This document shows positions 46,800-59,614 of a stretch of 64,000 bases of DNA, piece after piece. Every line of letters begins with the position of its first letter. Position 1 is the first letter of the stretch. The stretch is from Heterocephalus glaber (taxonomy: Eukaryota > Chordata > Mammalia > Rodentia > Bathyergidae), in contig NW_004624800.1 in NCBI RefSeq assembly GCF_000247695.1, forward strand, positions 9,100,202 to 9,164,201, read 5' to 3'. Below the pieces are notes generated by a model. That model saw only the letters and a list, made by a program, of their open reading frames with translations. It searched no databases and was not told where the DNA came from. Position numbers and translations under genes: made by a program.

Positions 46800-47045
46800 C
46801 ACTGTAGAAAAATAAAACCACTGGGGTGATATGTCGAGCTTTATGACTGGACTCTGGTTCTGCCGATACCAGGATTGTTCTTTACGTCTTTGACATTAGC
46901 TTGAGACAGTCTGCTTCTTTGGAAGCTGCTTTTGTCCTGATTGTTATATAAACCCTGTCCCTCTGACCCAAGCTACGGAGACTCACTTGTCTTTCTGCTG
47001 CACTTGACCGTAATATGGCAATAAATAGCACGTGGTACAGTCCTA
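46800..47045 (+). mobile_element. Possible solo LTR (unclassified ERV)
   Basis: A compact block with the spacing of an LTR: tatataaa at 46945-46952, then a C/T-rich segment, then AATAAA at 47020-47025, 68 bp downstream. The sequence gttatataaaccctgtccctctgacc and gagactcacttgtc fit an LTR R region in style, but I cannot name the family, and the 5' edge is arbitrary. Confidence 0.35.
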
Positions 47046-48394
47046 GATTTTTCTTTGTTTTTGTTCAGTTTTATGGAAAATCATACTTGATTCTTTTAGG
47101 GTAGATTATCCCAAGAGAGTAGAAGATGGAGATACCATCTGCAGTGCAGGCTTTTTGAATATTTTTTAATGTACACTAATTCTAAAATAAACTTGTTTAA
47201 CCAAAATGTAGCAGTAGTTGATCTAAAATGATAGTGACTATGAATCTAAATAAAGGTAACATATTAACTTAAGAAAGCATCAAAAATAACTCCAAAAGTC
47301 AAGGATTAATGAAATGTTTGCTTTTCTAAAATACTTGAATGAAAGAAGAAATTTTTGAAGTTATAAAAACAAGTGAATTTTATTTTATGTTTCCTCCTGA
47401 AGAAAAATGGCAAAAGAAAAATTTAAAAAACTAAAATAGAACAATTTTAACAACATTTAGGAAATATGTATCTATTTTGTTTTCACAAAGTTTTCCATAA
47501 TAAATAATTGAATAAAATTATATCTTATTCAAAAAACTAGAAGCTTATTAAAAGTCTTCTGATTACTTCATATTCTTTATTAGAGATTTGAAGCAGAGGA
47601 GTTAATTCCATTTAAAAAGAGTTCAAATGTTACAGAAAGTGGTAAAATTCTTTCAGTTATGTTGCTGATTGGACAGTCTAATATTAGATATGTCAAAACA
47701 GTAATCCTATGACGTTTCCATACAAAATTCTTGAATCCATGTAGAGGCCTTTGCCACTGCTGAGATGTAAACAGAACTTAAAATATAAATGAAAATAGCA
47801 GAAACTGGATGGCTTCAGGCTAAGTTTTTCATGAAAATTTGATCATGAGGAATAAATGTGGTTTAAAAGAAAATCTCACAGGAAAGGTGTCAGACTTCTG
47901 TGTACCTGTGATGTCTGCTAAAGTAATTAAAAGGAAATCACAAGATAACACATGCTGAGGAAGAAATAATCAGCAAGTGTCAGTAATAGATGGTCCCAGA
48001 GACCTGCAAACTATTTTTTAATTAAAACATGCTTTTACTTGACTCTAAACTAATGTATGCATTTTGATTATTTACATTCTTCTCCATTAAACTATAGTTC
48101 TTCAATTATTTACATACCTACCATGGATTCTGTCACATCTTTGCTTTTCAATATTTATTGAATGAATGAATGAATCTCTCCTTTTAGGACCTTTTTTGTT
48201 TTTAAGCTAGCAAAGTTAAATTCGCTATGTGTAAATATTGTGCTTTCTTTTTGTTCATTAAATAAATTGTTATAATTTAGTTGTACATTAATTATCTGGG
48301 TCTGAACTTATGTGCTTTTTATAAAATCACTTTGTAATATATTTCATAAGGCTTACAGTAGCATATAATCCTTGGTTCTGAAATTCTGCTTATT
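47046..48394. other. No recognised feature
   Basis: AT-rich. (GAAT)n of four units lies at about 48158-48174. Confidence 0.45.
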
Positions 48395-48890
48395 ATGGTT
48401 TAGCTCTCAAAAGACCCTAAAGGTCTCATGTGTTCAGAGGTGGAGATCTTGGATGATGATGGAATCAAGGTGGCACTACATTCATAGGCAAAGTAATTCA
48501 TTGATGACTCCATGGCTAAATATACTCTTAGGAGGTATGGATGAGCTGTTGATGGTGAGTACATGTAAAGAGCCCCATTCTGCTCCAGAAAGTGTATCCT
48601 TTTCTGCTGTCCCTTGTGGACATCAGACCCCAGTTTCTTCAGTCTTCCAATAGACTTATACCAGCCACCCCAAAGAGTTTCCAAGACTGTTGCTATACAC
48701 TCGATCCTCTTTGTTTCCAGACTTCTAGCTTCTTAGGCTAAGGGTCTTCTGTATGCTATGGCTCTCCAGTATGCATAGAAATATGCTGGATGCTCCCGGC
48801 TCTGATTGTGTAAGCCTGCCTAACAATTAGTCCTTAATATATTTTTTCCAATTCTATTGCTGGAGACAACACTAACCAATACACTCCTTG
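48395..48890 (+). mobile_element. ERVL/MaLR-like LTR remnant
   Basis: Opens ttatggtttagctctcaaaagaccc and cctaaaggtctcatgtgttcagaggtggagatc (usual position of the gttcatgtgttggaagcttggt block), and closes ttttttccaattctattgctggagacaacactaaccaatacac, the characteristic end. Middle strongly diverged. The 93- and 94-codon frames on both strands are artefacts. Confidence 0.5.
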
Positions 48891-49735
48891 AGTAAATACA
48901 TCCTAACAATGTAACCAATATTTGTGCAAAAATTGTAAGAAAACATCTTTTAAATATAAAAACTTAATTAAAATTTATCTTCCTTTCTTCTGTATCACAG
49001 CCAACAATACTAATCTTATTGATTATCACTAATACTAATGGAACTAACTGGACAAAATGTAATGGGGTAATCAGAACAGTTATGAAATTATGTCATTATG
49101 AAATTGAAATTATTCCAGGTAGAAAAATTTTAAGACAATTAACAAGCTAGCATAAGTCAACTATTTCTAGACACCAAGATATTATTTGGTGGAAGGAACA
49201 TTTAATTTTCCTTCATTCACTTTACCTTGCACCTAGTCATCTACTGAGATTTGTAGTGACATTGCACTAAGTTCTTAGGAAGAATAATCATTAAAGAATG
49301 AATATAGAGAGTCTTGCATGTTCTAGAAAAGCCTTAGATTATTCTGCAGTCAATGAGGCAGAAGTATAGCACAATTAAATTTCTAATTTTAATAAATTCA
49401 CCATGGTGACAATGTAGAAGATAGGGTGACTAGTGGACAGAAGAGATCAGGGATTCCATATGGAAGACTCTTTAAATGTTCCAAGTAAGGCTGAAATGGA
49501 AGTCTTGAGTGTGGTAGGAGCTATGACACTGAAAGAGAAGACAGAAATGAAGGCCAGAAGTGATAATATGTTTTGCGTCTCTTATCTTTTACAAAGAGAA
49601 CAGTATATAAACATATTACAGTATTTGACACTGGTGTAAAAAGCAATAGTAGTCTTTTCTGAGGAAAGTCTAAAGTGACTTTCTGATGATCAGTCCAGTT
49701 GCTGGTTACCCTTTAGGTATAGAGCTAAGGATCCA
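48891..49735. other. No recognised feature
   Basis: AT-rich spacer between two LTRs; the 68-codon frame at 49433 has no similarity. Confidence 0.45.
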
Positions 49736-50152
49736 TGTCACATGTGATTGTTTATAACCAGGTGTCCCCTCAAAGCCTCATGAGATCACAGGTGGGGTTT
49801 GGGGAGGTGATTGTATCACGGGGGGGAGATGATCATCAGTGAATTAGCCCACTGGTAAGTTTATAGCTGACTTGCTGTTAGGAGGTGGCATGTAGTGGGA
49901 AGAGGTGGGTCACTGGGGTATGGCCTGGAAGGGTTTATATCTCCTCCCCTCTCCTCCCTGCACTCTCTTTCTGGTTCCTGTTTGCCATGCCACAAGCTGT
50001 TTCTCCTCTCCGGCCCCTCTGCCATGCTATCCTGCCTTGGAGCCACTTGGCTATGGACTGAATCCTCTACAGACTGTGAGCCAAAATAAACTTTTTCTCT
50101 TTTAAGTTGTGATTATCCAGCACTGTGTCTCCGTCATGAAAAAGTAACGAAG
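49736..50152 (+). mobile_element. ERVL-MaLR-type LTR (rodent style)
   Basis: Contains caggtgtcccctcaaagcctcatgag, ggtttggggaggtgattgtatcacgg, gaggtgggtcactggggtatggcctggaagggtttatatc (promoter position), the gcactctctttctggttcctgtttgccatgcc stretch, ctccggcccctctgccatgc, gactgtgagccaaaataaactttttctcttttaagttgtgattatcc (polyadenylation signal) and an end near gtcatgaaaaagtaacga. This is the familiar order of rodent MaLR LTRs. Solo, plus strand. Confidence 0.75.
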
Positions 50153-52367
50153 GCAGCACACATAAAAGCTACAAATGAACAGGCAAGAGCAACATAAGAA
50201 TATCATTAGAATAGGTGCACAGAGTTACTTGAAATCAATTATGTTTACAAGTGTTTGATATCTATTTATCTATCTATCTTTCAATCTATCTGAAGAGTAA
50301 TTGTCTTCATAATGCTTTATTTCAACACAAACCTCTCAAGAATAAAATACAAAATCATTGTACTATGATTTTCTTTAACTGACTTATGTCACATAACTTA
50401 GGATCATTTCTCCAAAATGACATTTTTGGTACCTTGGAATTAAATTTCAAATTTTCAAGAGAACAAATTTGGCACCTCTGCTTACTATTATCCTAATCAA
50501 TACATATGCTTCCTTACATAAAATTTCTGTTTTCTTCTCTATAGGGTATAACCATTCCCTGATTTTCCCTTTCCCGATTTTGTTGTTTTCTTCCTTATGG
50601 CACTTATTTGCCAGCTACTAGGAAGTGTCTCTGTTAAGAGCTAAAGGTTTTGATCCCTAGGCAAACACAATTCCTTTATTCTCTTTTCTTTCATTGCCTT
50701 GTAAAGGTTTGTAGAAATTGTTGCCAGAGTTATTTCATCTGAATATCAACCCCAAAACATAGTTGGTTATTGCAAAAAATTTGTTCATGTGACTCTTTTG
50801 CCTCATCAGTAAAAAAAGACAGTTCATTTAAATAGTGCATGTGCTCTTGGACAATATGCTGTGATATTACTTTGTCTGTTTCCTCTTAAAAGAACATGAG
50901 CTACATTTTTCTTAATTCTATTCTAAGAAAGAAACTCGATCAACTGTCAACTTCTTGAGCTCTCTTTTTCTGGCTGTCCTTAAGGTTACAGACTCAAAAA
51001 TTAGACCACTTCTACTCAAGAGCTATTTTTGGAGGTGGGGATGCAGAAATATGTCCTGATAGAGTTAAGCAAGAGAACCCACAAAGAGGGCAGGTTATGA
51101 CAGCACAAGTTATCCAATGTAAAGGAAAAAAGAGTCACGCCTTAAGGTAGGCCTGGGCTCAGGTTTTCTTGTTGTTCTTTGGCTGTAATAAGTATCTGTG
51201 CCTCGTGAAGATTTATTTTCTCTATTTATGGTACCTATAATTGGTTAACTTACTGTCACATGACCACAAATGATAGCCATCAGAATTCTGTGATGTGGCA
51301 GAGTTCTGCCTGAAAGATCGGGGTTTCAATTGATGGTAAGAAGCTTCAATTGAGTAAGATGACCTGTCAGCAGAAAGAGCAAAAATAACTATGGTCACCA
51401 CCAGAGATCAAACGTCAGATGTTTCCTGTTTTCTGAGTACCATACAGCTTCCTAAATATTTATCCAACACTATGTAGAGTTAAAATGTCTCTCAACTTCA
51501 CTGAGGTTGAATTTCTTACTATTGTGTTTAAGTAGAGATCAGAAAGTTAGAATATTAGCATGTTTATAAAGAAATAGTGTGGTATGTTTCCCTGGGTGGT
51601 GTGAAATAAACTTAATGACTACCACTTCTTCAGAAATGTAGCTTATCTTGTTTTGTCCACCTGTATGTGGGCAGGAACCATTCATTTCTTATGTTCAAAA
51701 GTTCATCAATATATACAGTGTATATTTAAATTAAAAACAAAAACTAGCTACATTAATCTCCCTCAAAATACTTCCTCTCAGTCCAGATACATTTTATCCC
51801 TTTATTCTTGCCACTTTTTGAAGCAGTTCTGGAAATCTTCTTTCTTGTTTTTTTTTTTTTAAGGGCTGCCTTGATATCTTAAATTATTTAAAAAATTTAT
51901 GGCAATTTCTATCAAATAAAGACATTATGGTATTCCCTCATCTACCTTATTCTCCAAATCTGGCCCTGTGTGAATTCTGGCCCTTTCTCCAGTTTAGAAT
52001 GACAATGAAAGATTAACACTTTGAATCAGAAAGGCAGACATGACAGCACAACTAATGGCACAAAAAAGCACTTCTAGAACTGCTTCAGAAACAGGCAAAA
52101 ACAATGAGATAAATGTGTTCAACGTAAGGGGGAGTATTTCGAAGGGTTTAATGGCCATGTATCTTTTACTGTAATAAATTTTAAGATATTATAATATTTG
52201 CCATGTTTTGTGATTCAACATCATATACTATTCTGAGATCCTGGCATATCTATTTGTGAATCAAATGAATAACATGAACTCTGGAAAACAGCGAATGTTC
52301 GTCACATTTCTTTTAAGTTTTGATTCATATGGAAAGTCGATTTCATAGGATTTATAGATCCATAGTT
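50153..52367. other. No recognised feature apart from a short (ATCT)n
   Basis: (ATCT)n lies at about 50260-50290 and a T-run at about 51848-51861. The rest is AT-rich and unassigned. Confidence 0.4.
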
Positions 52368-52439
52368 GTCTTAGTCCACCTGTGGTATTATAATAAAATT
52401 CTATAAACTCTGACTTACAAACTTCAGAAACAGTAGATG
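52368..52439 (-). mobile_element. MaLR-type LTR, left part (host of nested insertions)
   Basis: Opens gttgtcttagtccacctgtggtattataataaaattctataa, the reverse 3' end of a MaLR LTR, and runs to about 52439, where an L1 3' end interrupts it. Confidence 0.55.
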
Positions 52440-52671
52440 AAAGGTTATATTACCACAGTACAATCACCATACTCCACAAAATTAACTAAAAATTTAAAAT
52501 AACTAGAAAAGAAGAGTTTGAAGGTTCCTGAAACATACCAGTGATAATATTTGAGGAGATGAAAATGCTATTTGCCATGATTGGTCATTACACACTGAGT
52601 AGATGTATTGTTATAATACTGTATCTTATAAATGAGTACAAGTATTATGTCAATTGAAAATTAAAATAAAA
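52440..52671 (+). mobile_element. L1 3' end inserted in LTR
   Basis: taactagaaaagaagagtttgaaggttcctg, tatttgaggagatgaaaatgctatttgccatgattggtcattacacac, gtagatgtattg, atcttataaatgagtacaagtattatgtcaattgaaaattaaaataaaa follow the last 200 bp of an L1 3'UTR. The left edge is uncertain within about 30 bp. Confidence 0.65.
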
Positions 52672-52836
52672 GCCAGGTATGGTGGTGCACTCCTGTAATC
52701 CCAGCACTCAGGGGGCAACTGAAGCAGGAGGATTTTTGTGAGTTTGAGACCATCCTGGGCTACATAATGAGTTCAAGGCCAGCCTGAACTACACAGTGAG
52801 ACCTTGTCTCAAACTACTCCCCCCTGAAAGAAAACC
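52672..52836 (+). mobile_element. B1 SINE with 29-bp internal duplication
   Basis: Starts gccaggtatggtggtgcactcctgtaatcccagcactcag. Two adjacent 29-bp units at 52740-52768 and 52769-52797 (gagtttgagaccatcctggg and gagttcaaggccagcctgaa) match at 21 of 29 positions: the rodent B1 internal duplication. It then runs gagaccttgtctcaaac. It inserted at the A-tail of the L1; aaaataaa lies on both sides (52663-52670 and 52837-52844). Confidence 0.9.
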
Positions 52837-53115
52837 AAAATAAAGCAATTTATTTCTCATATTTCTGGAGACTATGAGGTCCAACTTTAAGGGACCAGCA
52901 TTCCTAGGATGTATTGACAGTTTCCTGGTTTATGGGTCTTGCCTTCTCCCTCAGTTCAAACACGGTGGATAAAGACAGGGTAGCTCACTGGGATCTCTTT
53001 TAGAAGGACGGTTATCCAAAGAGCCAGTCACCTCCCAGTGGCCCCGCTTCCTAATACTACCTTTAGAGGATTAGGTTTTCAACATCGATTTCTGGGAACA
53101 CAACCATTTATAATG
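52837..53115 (-). mobile_element. MaLR-type LTR, right part
   Basis: The LTR resumes with caatttatttctcatatttctggagactatgaggtccaactttaaggg, then ccagcattcctaggatgt, tcacctcccagtggccccgcttcctaatactac, aggattaggttttcaacatcgatttctgggaacacaaccatt. This is the correct continuation of the left part, so L1 and B1 both inserted into this LTR. Confidence 0.65.
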
Positions 53116-54849
53116 TAGTGATGGTATTTTGTAGTTTTCTATGATATCTAGAATTTAAATTCTCAATTAATATATTTATTTAGTCATTCTAATCCACACA
53201 CAGAAGACCATGTAGACATGGAAATACTATGTAGAAGATGTAACTAAACTCTAGTAAGTTACTGTTTTCTCCTCTCTTCGCAAAACTGAAAGCCATTTTC
53301 AAAACTTTACAGCATCTTCTGCCTGATAAATACATCACATCATAAGCCATGATGGCCAATAGAGCTTTTGATATCTGTTTGTGGAACAATGGAGAGACTG
53401 TTACATCAAACAGTACTAACCATTCCCTTTAAAGAAAATCCTAATCACACAAAATCATCTTCCCATCTTTCCCGGTCTGGTCTTCCTATTTATCTCATCC
53501 TGTCCAGCTTCCTTTTATTTTAAACAAAGCTATTTCTACTTGTTCCAGCTTCTCTCTTTTTATTTTAAATATCCAAATACCTATCACTTTTATGTTGTAT
53601 TCAAGTATGTGAAAATGTATTTTCTTGAAGATAACTTTGTATCCAACTAGAAAAATGTATCTAGCAATGTGGATGTTACCTTAGAGGAGTATATATGTGG
53701 GTGTACTAGTGTGGAGATGTGAAGGGGTAGTGAGTAAACAAATGATTTTCTTCCTGTCACAACATCTTATTTATCATAGTGCAGTTTAAATTCAGATGAT
53801 AGATTGTTTTTCATATCAGCCCTATCAACTTCTTTTTAGAGCTCTCCTTTCTATTGTTTTTGTTTTTTCTGCGTAGCAGTCTTTTTACTGCCTCATATTC
53901 TGCTGCAGGAAGCAATTTAAAATCCTTTTTGCTTCTTTAACATTACAACTCACTTATGAATAGAGCTTATAACAAAAACAATTTTTGAAGAGAGAACATC
54001 GGTCTCTCCTCAACTTAAATTTCATTCCAAAAAAGAAAAATCAAGTTATAGTCTCAAACTGTACCTTATCTGTTTTACTTGTCAAGATTTTTAGTTGAAA
54101 GCAACAGAAACTAACTCTTGAGGATTTGAACAGGAAACAATTCCCCAAGAGCTAATTGTGTTAGCTAAGAGAGCCTACGAGATGCTTTCAAATCAGGAGC
54201 TCAGAAATCCAGAAGAAACAATGAAAGACTAGACAGCCAGGATCAAAGTACAAAAAAATACTCTAATTCTCTAGAGAAGACACTATTGGTACTATTAGAA
54301 GCTCCAGCTTCTGCAGGCTTTCTCTCTGAGTAGCACCATGTACTATGGGTACTGAAGGGTCATTTGTTTGGTCCTCAAATTCCCACTTACTACTGGCTTG
54401 AGCAGAGGGCATCAATTTGGGCTTCTGCCTTTGCTTTCTCAATCAGTAAATGAAGATCATGAGGACGTAACCCATAGAACTTTAACAATAACTCCACAGG
54501 AGGCCAGAATAAACTATATTAATGTTTTAGATTTGCAAGTTCTCCCAACTACCAGATCTGTAGATTAAGTATTCTCCAAACATCGGAAGGAGATTCATCT
54601 TTCCTTAAAGAAATAAAGCCAAATAACAGTGGTAATTCCAACTGTCCAATCAAAACTCCGCAATGATATGGGAATTACCAAGTTAGATAGGTTTAAATTG
54701 GATCTCAACCATTATTTTATTTGAAAAAATAGTCAAGTGATGATTATTTACAAAGTTTAAGAAGTGGCTTAAAATATTCTAATCCTTTAGGGCACAACTA
54801 TTGGTTTATCATATTTTGAAACAATTTATAAATTCTAATTTAATTTTTA
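53116..54849. other. No certain feature
   Basis: About 54075-54560 carries words such as ttgaaagcaacagaaactaactcttgaggatttgaacaggaaacaattcc, which recall an old mammalian interspersed repeat that I cannot name. Otherwise AT-rich. Confidence 0.35.
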
Positions 54850-54864
54850 TAAAATTGTCAGTGG

Positions 54865-54965
54865 TATATACCATGATATATATGGTAGTACACATAAGAA
54901 TATGTATATATATGCATATATATGTACAATTACACCTATACATATAGTATACATATTATACGGAG
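54865..54965. repeat. AT-rich TATATG/TACATA-type repeat
   Basis: Imperfect alternating purine-pyrimidine tract (tatgtatatatatgcatata and variants). Confidence 0.8.
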
Positions 54966-55939
54966 CACATGTAATATGTAATACATACATTAAATGCACA
55001 TATATTTTAGAAGAACTTAGCTTCAAATGCTTAGTGTTTCTAGATTCATACCACTTTAAGGACAGCCATTATGACTTTCTTATTTTTAGTCTTTTCTTCT
55101 TTCAGTCTCTAAGTATTAAAATAAAGACTCATAATTTGTTATTTTACTTCACAATAAAAGTGGCTGCTCCTTCAGATGCCGTTGAATGGAATGGTTTTTA
55201 TAGGCCTTTAACATCTTCATGATGTAATGACCAGAATATCTGCTAGGGGATTTAGCAGTTACTTTTGAAGCATCATATTTTGCAGCATCCCCACCTGTGG
55301 GAATGGATGTCATCACTCTCCTTTGCACCTTCCACGCCATTGCCTTTTTCTATTTAATGTGTTGACAGTAGCTGACACCTCCAGAATTTCTTCCATCATA
55401 TTTACTGTTTCCTTATTATACTTGCATTTCTGCCTTGTACTCTATCAGGCTTTCTTCCCTCATGCTTGATATTCCCTTGTGCCATTTCTCTTTCCCATGT
55501 CTGTCCTTTCACTGTCAAAGTTTGGATCATTCTCACTATCATGCCTAACAAATATCTAATGTTTTGTATTGCATAAAGCCATAAAAACATATTCAGTAAC
55601 ACAATTCTACAGGATAGACTGTTTCTTTGGGGCAGTGCTTGTAATTATAAGATCCTAAAAAGATCTTTTAAGTTTTGGTTGTTTCTTTTACATGGGAACT
55701 TCACGTAGTGAAACCATTTTCTCACTTAGTGGTTCTCAATTCTGACCCTACAGAGGACAAAATTATCCCTTTATGTCCTTTTAAGGACACAGTCTTTAAA
55801 GAGATTAGATAATGAATCCTCCTTCTAGCTCCAAGACCAAGGTAAACAGTTCATTTCCATGCTTCTTCAATTAGTAAATTCAGATAATTCCATCTAACCC
55901 ACATAACTAAGATCATTGCTTTTATAATTTTAAAAAATT
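54966..55939. other. Unclassified, one small GC-richer frame
   Basis: At 55340-55149 (minus) a 63-codon frame begins MAWKVQRRVMTSIPTGGDAA and is basic overall. Its downstream strand is AT-rich but has no A-tail, so a processed retrocopy is possible though unsupported. I do not recognise the protein. Confidence 0.25.
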
Positions 55940-56170
55940 TGTGTCAGCATATTTTTATAGTGCATAATGTTTACCTTCATCTTAGGAAGTATGTACTTAA
56001 CATGTCTTAATTTTTTTTATCTCCCCCATATCTGGATCCCTTCCCATTTACAAAAGATCTACCTTCTGTTTCCTATTGTCCAGCATTTTTGTAGTTTTTA
56101 AAAACTATTCATACTTGGTGCTCTTAAAATAATTTCTTTGGCATCATTTATTTCCCTATCATTTATATAT
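55940..56170 (-). mobile_element. Possible antisense L1 3'UTR
   Basis: gtcagcatatttttatagtgcataatgtttacc, a T-run with ctcccccatatctggatcccttcccatttac, and tttttgtagtttttaaaaac have the general makeup of a reversed L1 3'UTR. No exact anchor. Confidence 0.3.
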
Positions 56171-58844
56171 GGATGAACTTTTAGACTTTCCAGTTATAAC
56201 TTCATATTTTCTCTTCGACATATATTTTTCACTCTCTTTAAATTGCTTCACAAATATTATTTTATATATTATTCTCCATCCTAAATTATACCCTTGACCT
56301 AATTTCTGATTTTCTATTTTAGCTTTAAGTTGGAAAAATGAATCCATACACTGCTCAGTCTGTAACCCCCAGGAAGATACAAGAAGTGAATGTTTATCTA
56401 AATAATTAATTAGGCAAGTCTTTACAAAATATAATTGCAATGTTCACCTTGAAAATGTAAAGCCTGACCTGCCTGTGAGTTAGAACAAGCTGAGTTACTC
56501 TGATTATATAAATAAAAACCCAAGATTAGATTTTTCTATTATTCTGTCATTGTTTTCTTCTGAGTAAGTTTGAAGAAAGAGGAAACGAAATGGAAATGAG
56601 GTGAAGATAAAGAAGAGAAGACTGACATATCGGAAGAGAGAAAGCGTTATTTTAAACAGGAAACTTGGAAATATAATTCAATGTTGAGTTCTTAACATAA
56701 TAATATTAATTTCTGTTCCTCCTCAAAACTACATTTGCTTTGCTTGAGTGACACTTTATGAAAATTAAAGAAACCATTTGGATTCTTCATCAAACTCAAC
56801 TCTACATTCAAGACACAAGGGAAGCACATGGGCCAAGGGATTCGGAACAGCCTGATTCCACAAAACCAGCCATTTGCCGCAGAGATGAATAACAGTAAAG
56901 ATCTGGAGTTTTGGGGATGGATGTATTACTAGTCAACTTTCTCATCATTGGGACCATACTCAAATGCACAATTTCTTCAAAATGCCAGGTAAGAGAAGTC
57001 TCCAAAGGAGGGTTTTAAGAGGCAGTGGAGGGACCAGTGTCTCAAAGCAGGCTAGCAAGGACATTGACTGAAGCGATCATTGCACAGAAATTATAGTAAA
57101 ATGATATGTTAAAGAGGTGGTGCTTTTACTTGTGCATTAGTATCTGTTTCCTGGACAGTCTGAGTTATCATTAAAGTAGGAAAGAACAGGTAGTGGACAA
57201 GACCATGTGTTAAGAGGATAAAATGCAACAGTTGACAGGGAAGGAATAGAGAGAGCAAGTGGAAAATTCTTATAGTCCTGTGTCTTCCAGACTTTCCAAG
57301 TAGCAAAATAACATATAGCATCAATGTAGCCACTGAGAGTTTTTCTAGAAATTGATTTAGTAGAATATTTAAAAGGCATTTCAGTCTTCTGGAGGTATTG
57401 CTCTTTGATCAATTCAGTTGTATTTTTAAAAATTATAGGCCAGAGTTTCAAAACATTTTTAAACATGAAATTCCATCCCATACTTATGTCTATTTTTGTA
57501 TGGAAAATTATGTCTATGTATTATAAAATCCACTTCCAAACTAAGACATCATTTTGTTTATAGCAGAGTGCATTCAGCCCCCCTCAAGTTATGCTTAAGC
57601 AGAATAATTTTGGGCTATTAACTATATTTCTCTTTTCCAAAATTGTTCAGGCAGATTTAAATTTTTCAGGGTACAATATACAAGTTAGGAGAATTTTGAA
57701 ATTCTGTGTTGAGAAAATAAACACCCTAGCAAGGTTTAGATGCTATCAGCACAGTAATGTAGTTGGCTTAGGGAAGGAAATTTTGATAATGAGGACATAC
57801 ATAACACAGGGACAATTCCGTGAAATTGTGCAGTTTTCATTTCTACATGAAACTTTTGTAAACTATATATTATTTATTACATTTATACTTGTATATGCAT
57901 GAGGTAGGAAGTTGAGAATCAACTTTAACAGCAACAGCGCTACATGACCAGTTATAATTGAGTTACATACAAAATTTAGGGGAAGCATTTCAGATAATAT
58001 TGTGATTCTTAGTAATGAAATGATGTTGTTAATGATTTGTTAGCTATATTTTCAGTAGCTAAATTTGAACTAGTGAAGAATCATGTTTTATTTATATTTT
58101 TCACCATGTACCTATAATAATGGTGTCGTAGTTTTATGTAACAAAACAATTTGAGTTTTCACTACTAGGAAAACACCAGAAATAAGCAGCAGTTATAAAC
58201 TAAATGAAGGTCTCTGATAATTGATTGACTTTAAATTTATACATCAGGACATTATGATATTGCAGGAGACACTAGATTTTAAAAGAAACAGTTTAGAGAG
58301 TTGGTTCTTTAAAAAAAAATTCTGATCCTTGAAATATGGTAATATGATGAATATACAATCTTTTTGCATAGGGAAAAATTAATAACAAAGAAAATCTCAT
58401 ACCATCCCACTTTATTTCAGTTATTTTGTGTTCAATTTCAGCATTGTAACTACAGAAGCATATGTGTCTGGGGAAATGAATACAGTATAAAATAGGCACT
58501 TTCCTATTTTCTAAAAATTTGGCTATTTTGTACTTTTAACAAAATAATATAATGTTTTAAATATTTCATTTCTGTATTTCAAATATATATATTAATTTGT
58601 ATCATATCCTATGAGGTTAGAATCTAAGAATTTATATGTAAGATGTTTATTATGGAACCAATTTTGGCATATACAGAAATTTTTCTTTGCTTTATTGATT
58701 TCTCTTTAAATGCTTAATGCATTAATAAAAAATAGTTGAATGGCTAAAGCGGCTTAGTTGGAAAGTGTACAGTGAGCATTTTGTTGGATTATTTGACCAT
58801 TTCCTTGTAATGAGAATACTCACAGTCAGCACATAGCTAGAACT
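56171..58844. other. No recognised feature
   Basis: AT-rich. A GC-richer patch at about 56820-57050 ends at a strong-looking splice-donor word (tgccaggtaagag near 56983) but has no credible acceptor or reading frame. Frames at 57109-57481 (minus) and 57591-57902 (plus) lack protein similarity. Confidence 0.4.
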
Positions 58845-58955
58845 TCTCAAGTTATGATCCTCAGACTGGCACAACTGTCATTCCCTGAGCCCTGTTAGAG
58901 GTCTGTGTATAAACTCAGCCTACAGTGATTCTGACAGACTAAACGTGGAAACTTC
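58845..58955 (+). mobile_element. Possible MER5A-like hAT-Charlie remnant
   Basis: acttctcaagttatgatcctcagactggcacaactgtcattccctgagccctgttagag, then cctacagtgattctgacagactaaacg, recalls the MER5A order (ttctcaaagtgtggtccccagacc...ggtgattctgatgcac). Internally shortened, without a definable target duplication. Confidence 0.4.
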
Positions 58956-59600
58956 TGGCCGAGGGTAAAGTTTTGGGTGCCTCCTTCTAAGCTCATGTTT
59001 GGTCATCTTATCTCTCCTGCTTACAGTGAAATGTCACCCAGTAGCATAGCTGAGTTTTATTTTCTCCATCCAGAATTTAACCCAAGAGACCTGAATGCTA
59101 TAAATTGGTAGGTGCATGATAATTAAAGGAGAAGCTGAGTCAGGTATAACTAAGACAGACAAGTTAAGGACTTGTGAACAACAGAGGGTGTTGCTTTATT
59201 GGCAGAGATAGGGAAATAGAACAGAGAGGTGGACAAATGAGTAAAAAAGAGGAAGAGATAGAATAAGTAGTCATTCTTGCTTCTATATTCTTCATGATCT
59301 TGTCCTAGTTCCTGTAATTTCCAGCTCTGTGTTTTGTTCTTTGGTTTGTAAGTGTATGCCTATGTACTTGTTATAAACCCACCTTTATTTTCATTAGCTA
59401 AGATAGATTTGCGTTTCTTGCAACAAAATCATTCTAATCAGTTTAGTTGTTTAACAGCAAATAAAAGTGACAAGCTGTTGAATGTGGCTCAATGTATTTG
59501 TAATTAACTGATACAATGAAAAAGTTCAAATACAAGTAAAATGCTCACAGAAAACAGACTGATGGTAACATTTTTACCATTGTAAATAGATGTTTTCCAA
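58956..59600. other. No recognised feature
   Basis: AT-rich flank of the L1 insertion. Confidence 0.45.
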
Positions 59601-59614
59601 TTACAAACCTATCT

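Noticed and set aside
48372..48684. Overlapping 93- and 94-codon frames on opposite strands
   Set aside because: Both lie within a diverged LTR; no protein features.
50259..50292. CRISPR-like spacing in (ATCT)n and other microsatellites
   Set aside because: Simple repeats in mammalian DNA with no spacer-repeat structure.
56740..57010. Exon ending at the gtaagag donor word near 56983
   Set aside because: No convincing acceptor or sustained reading phase upstream.
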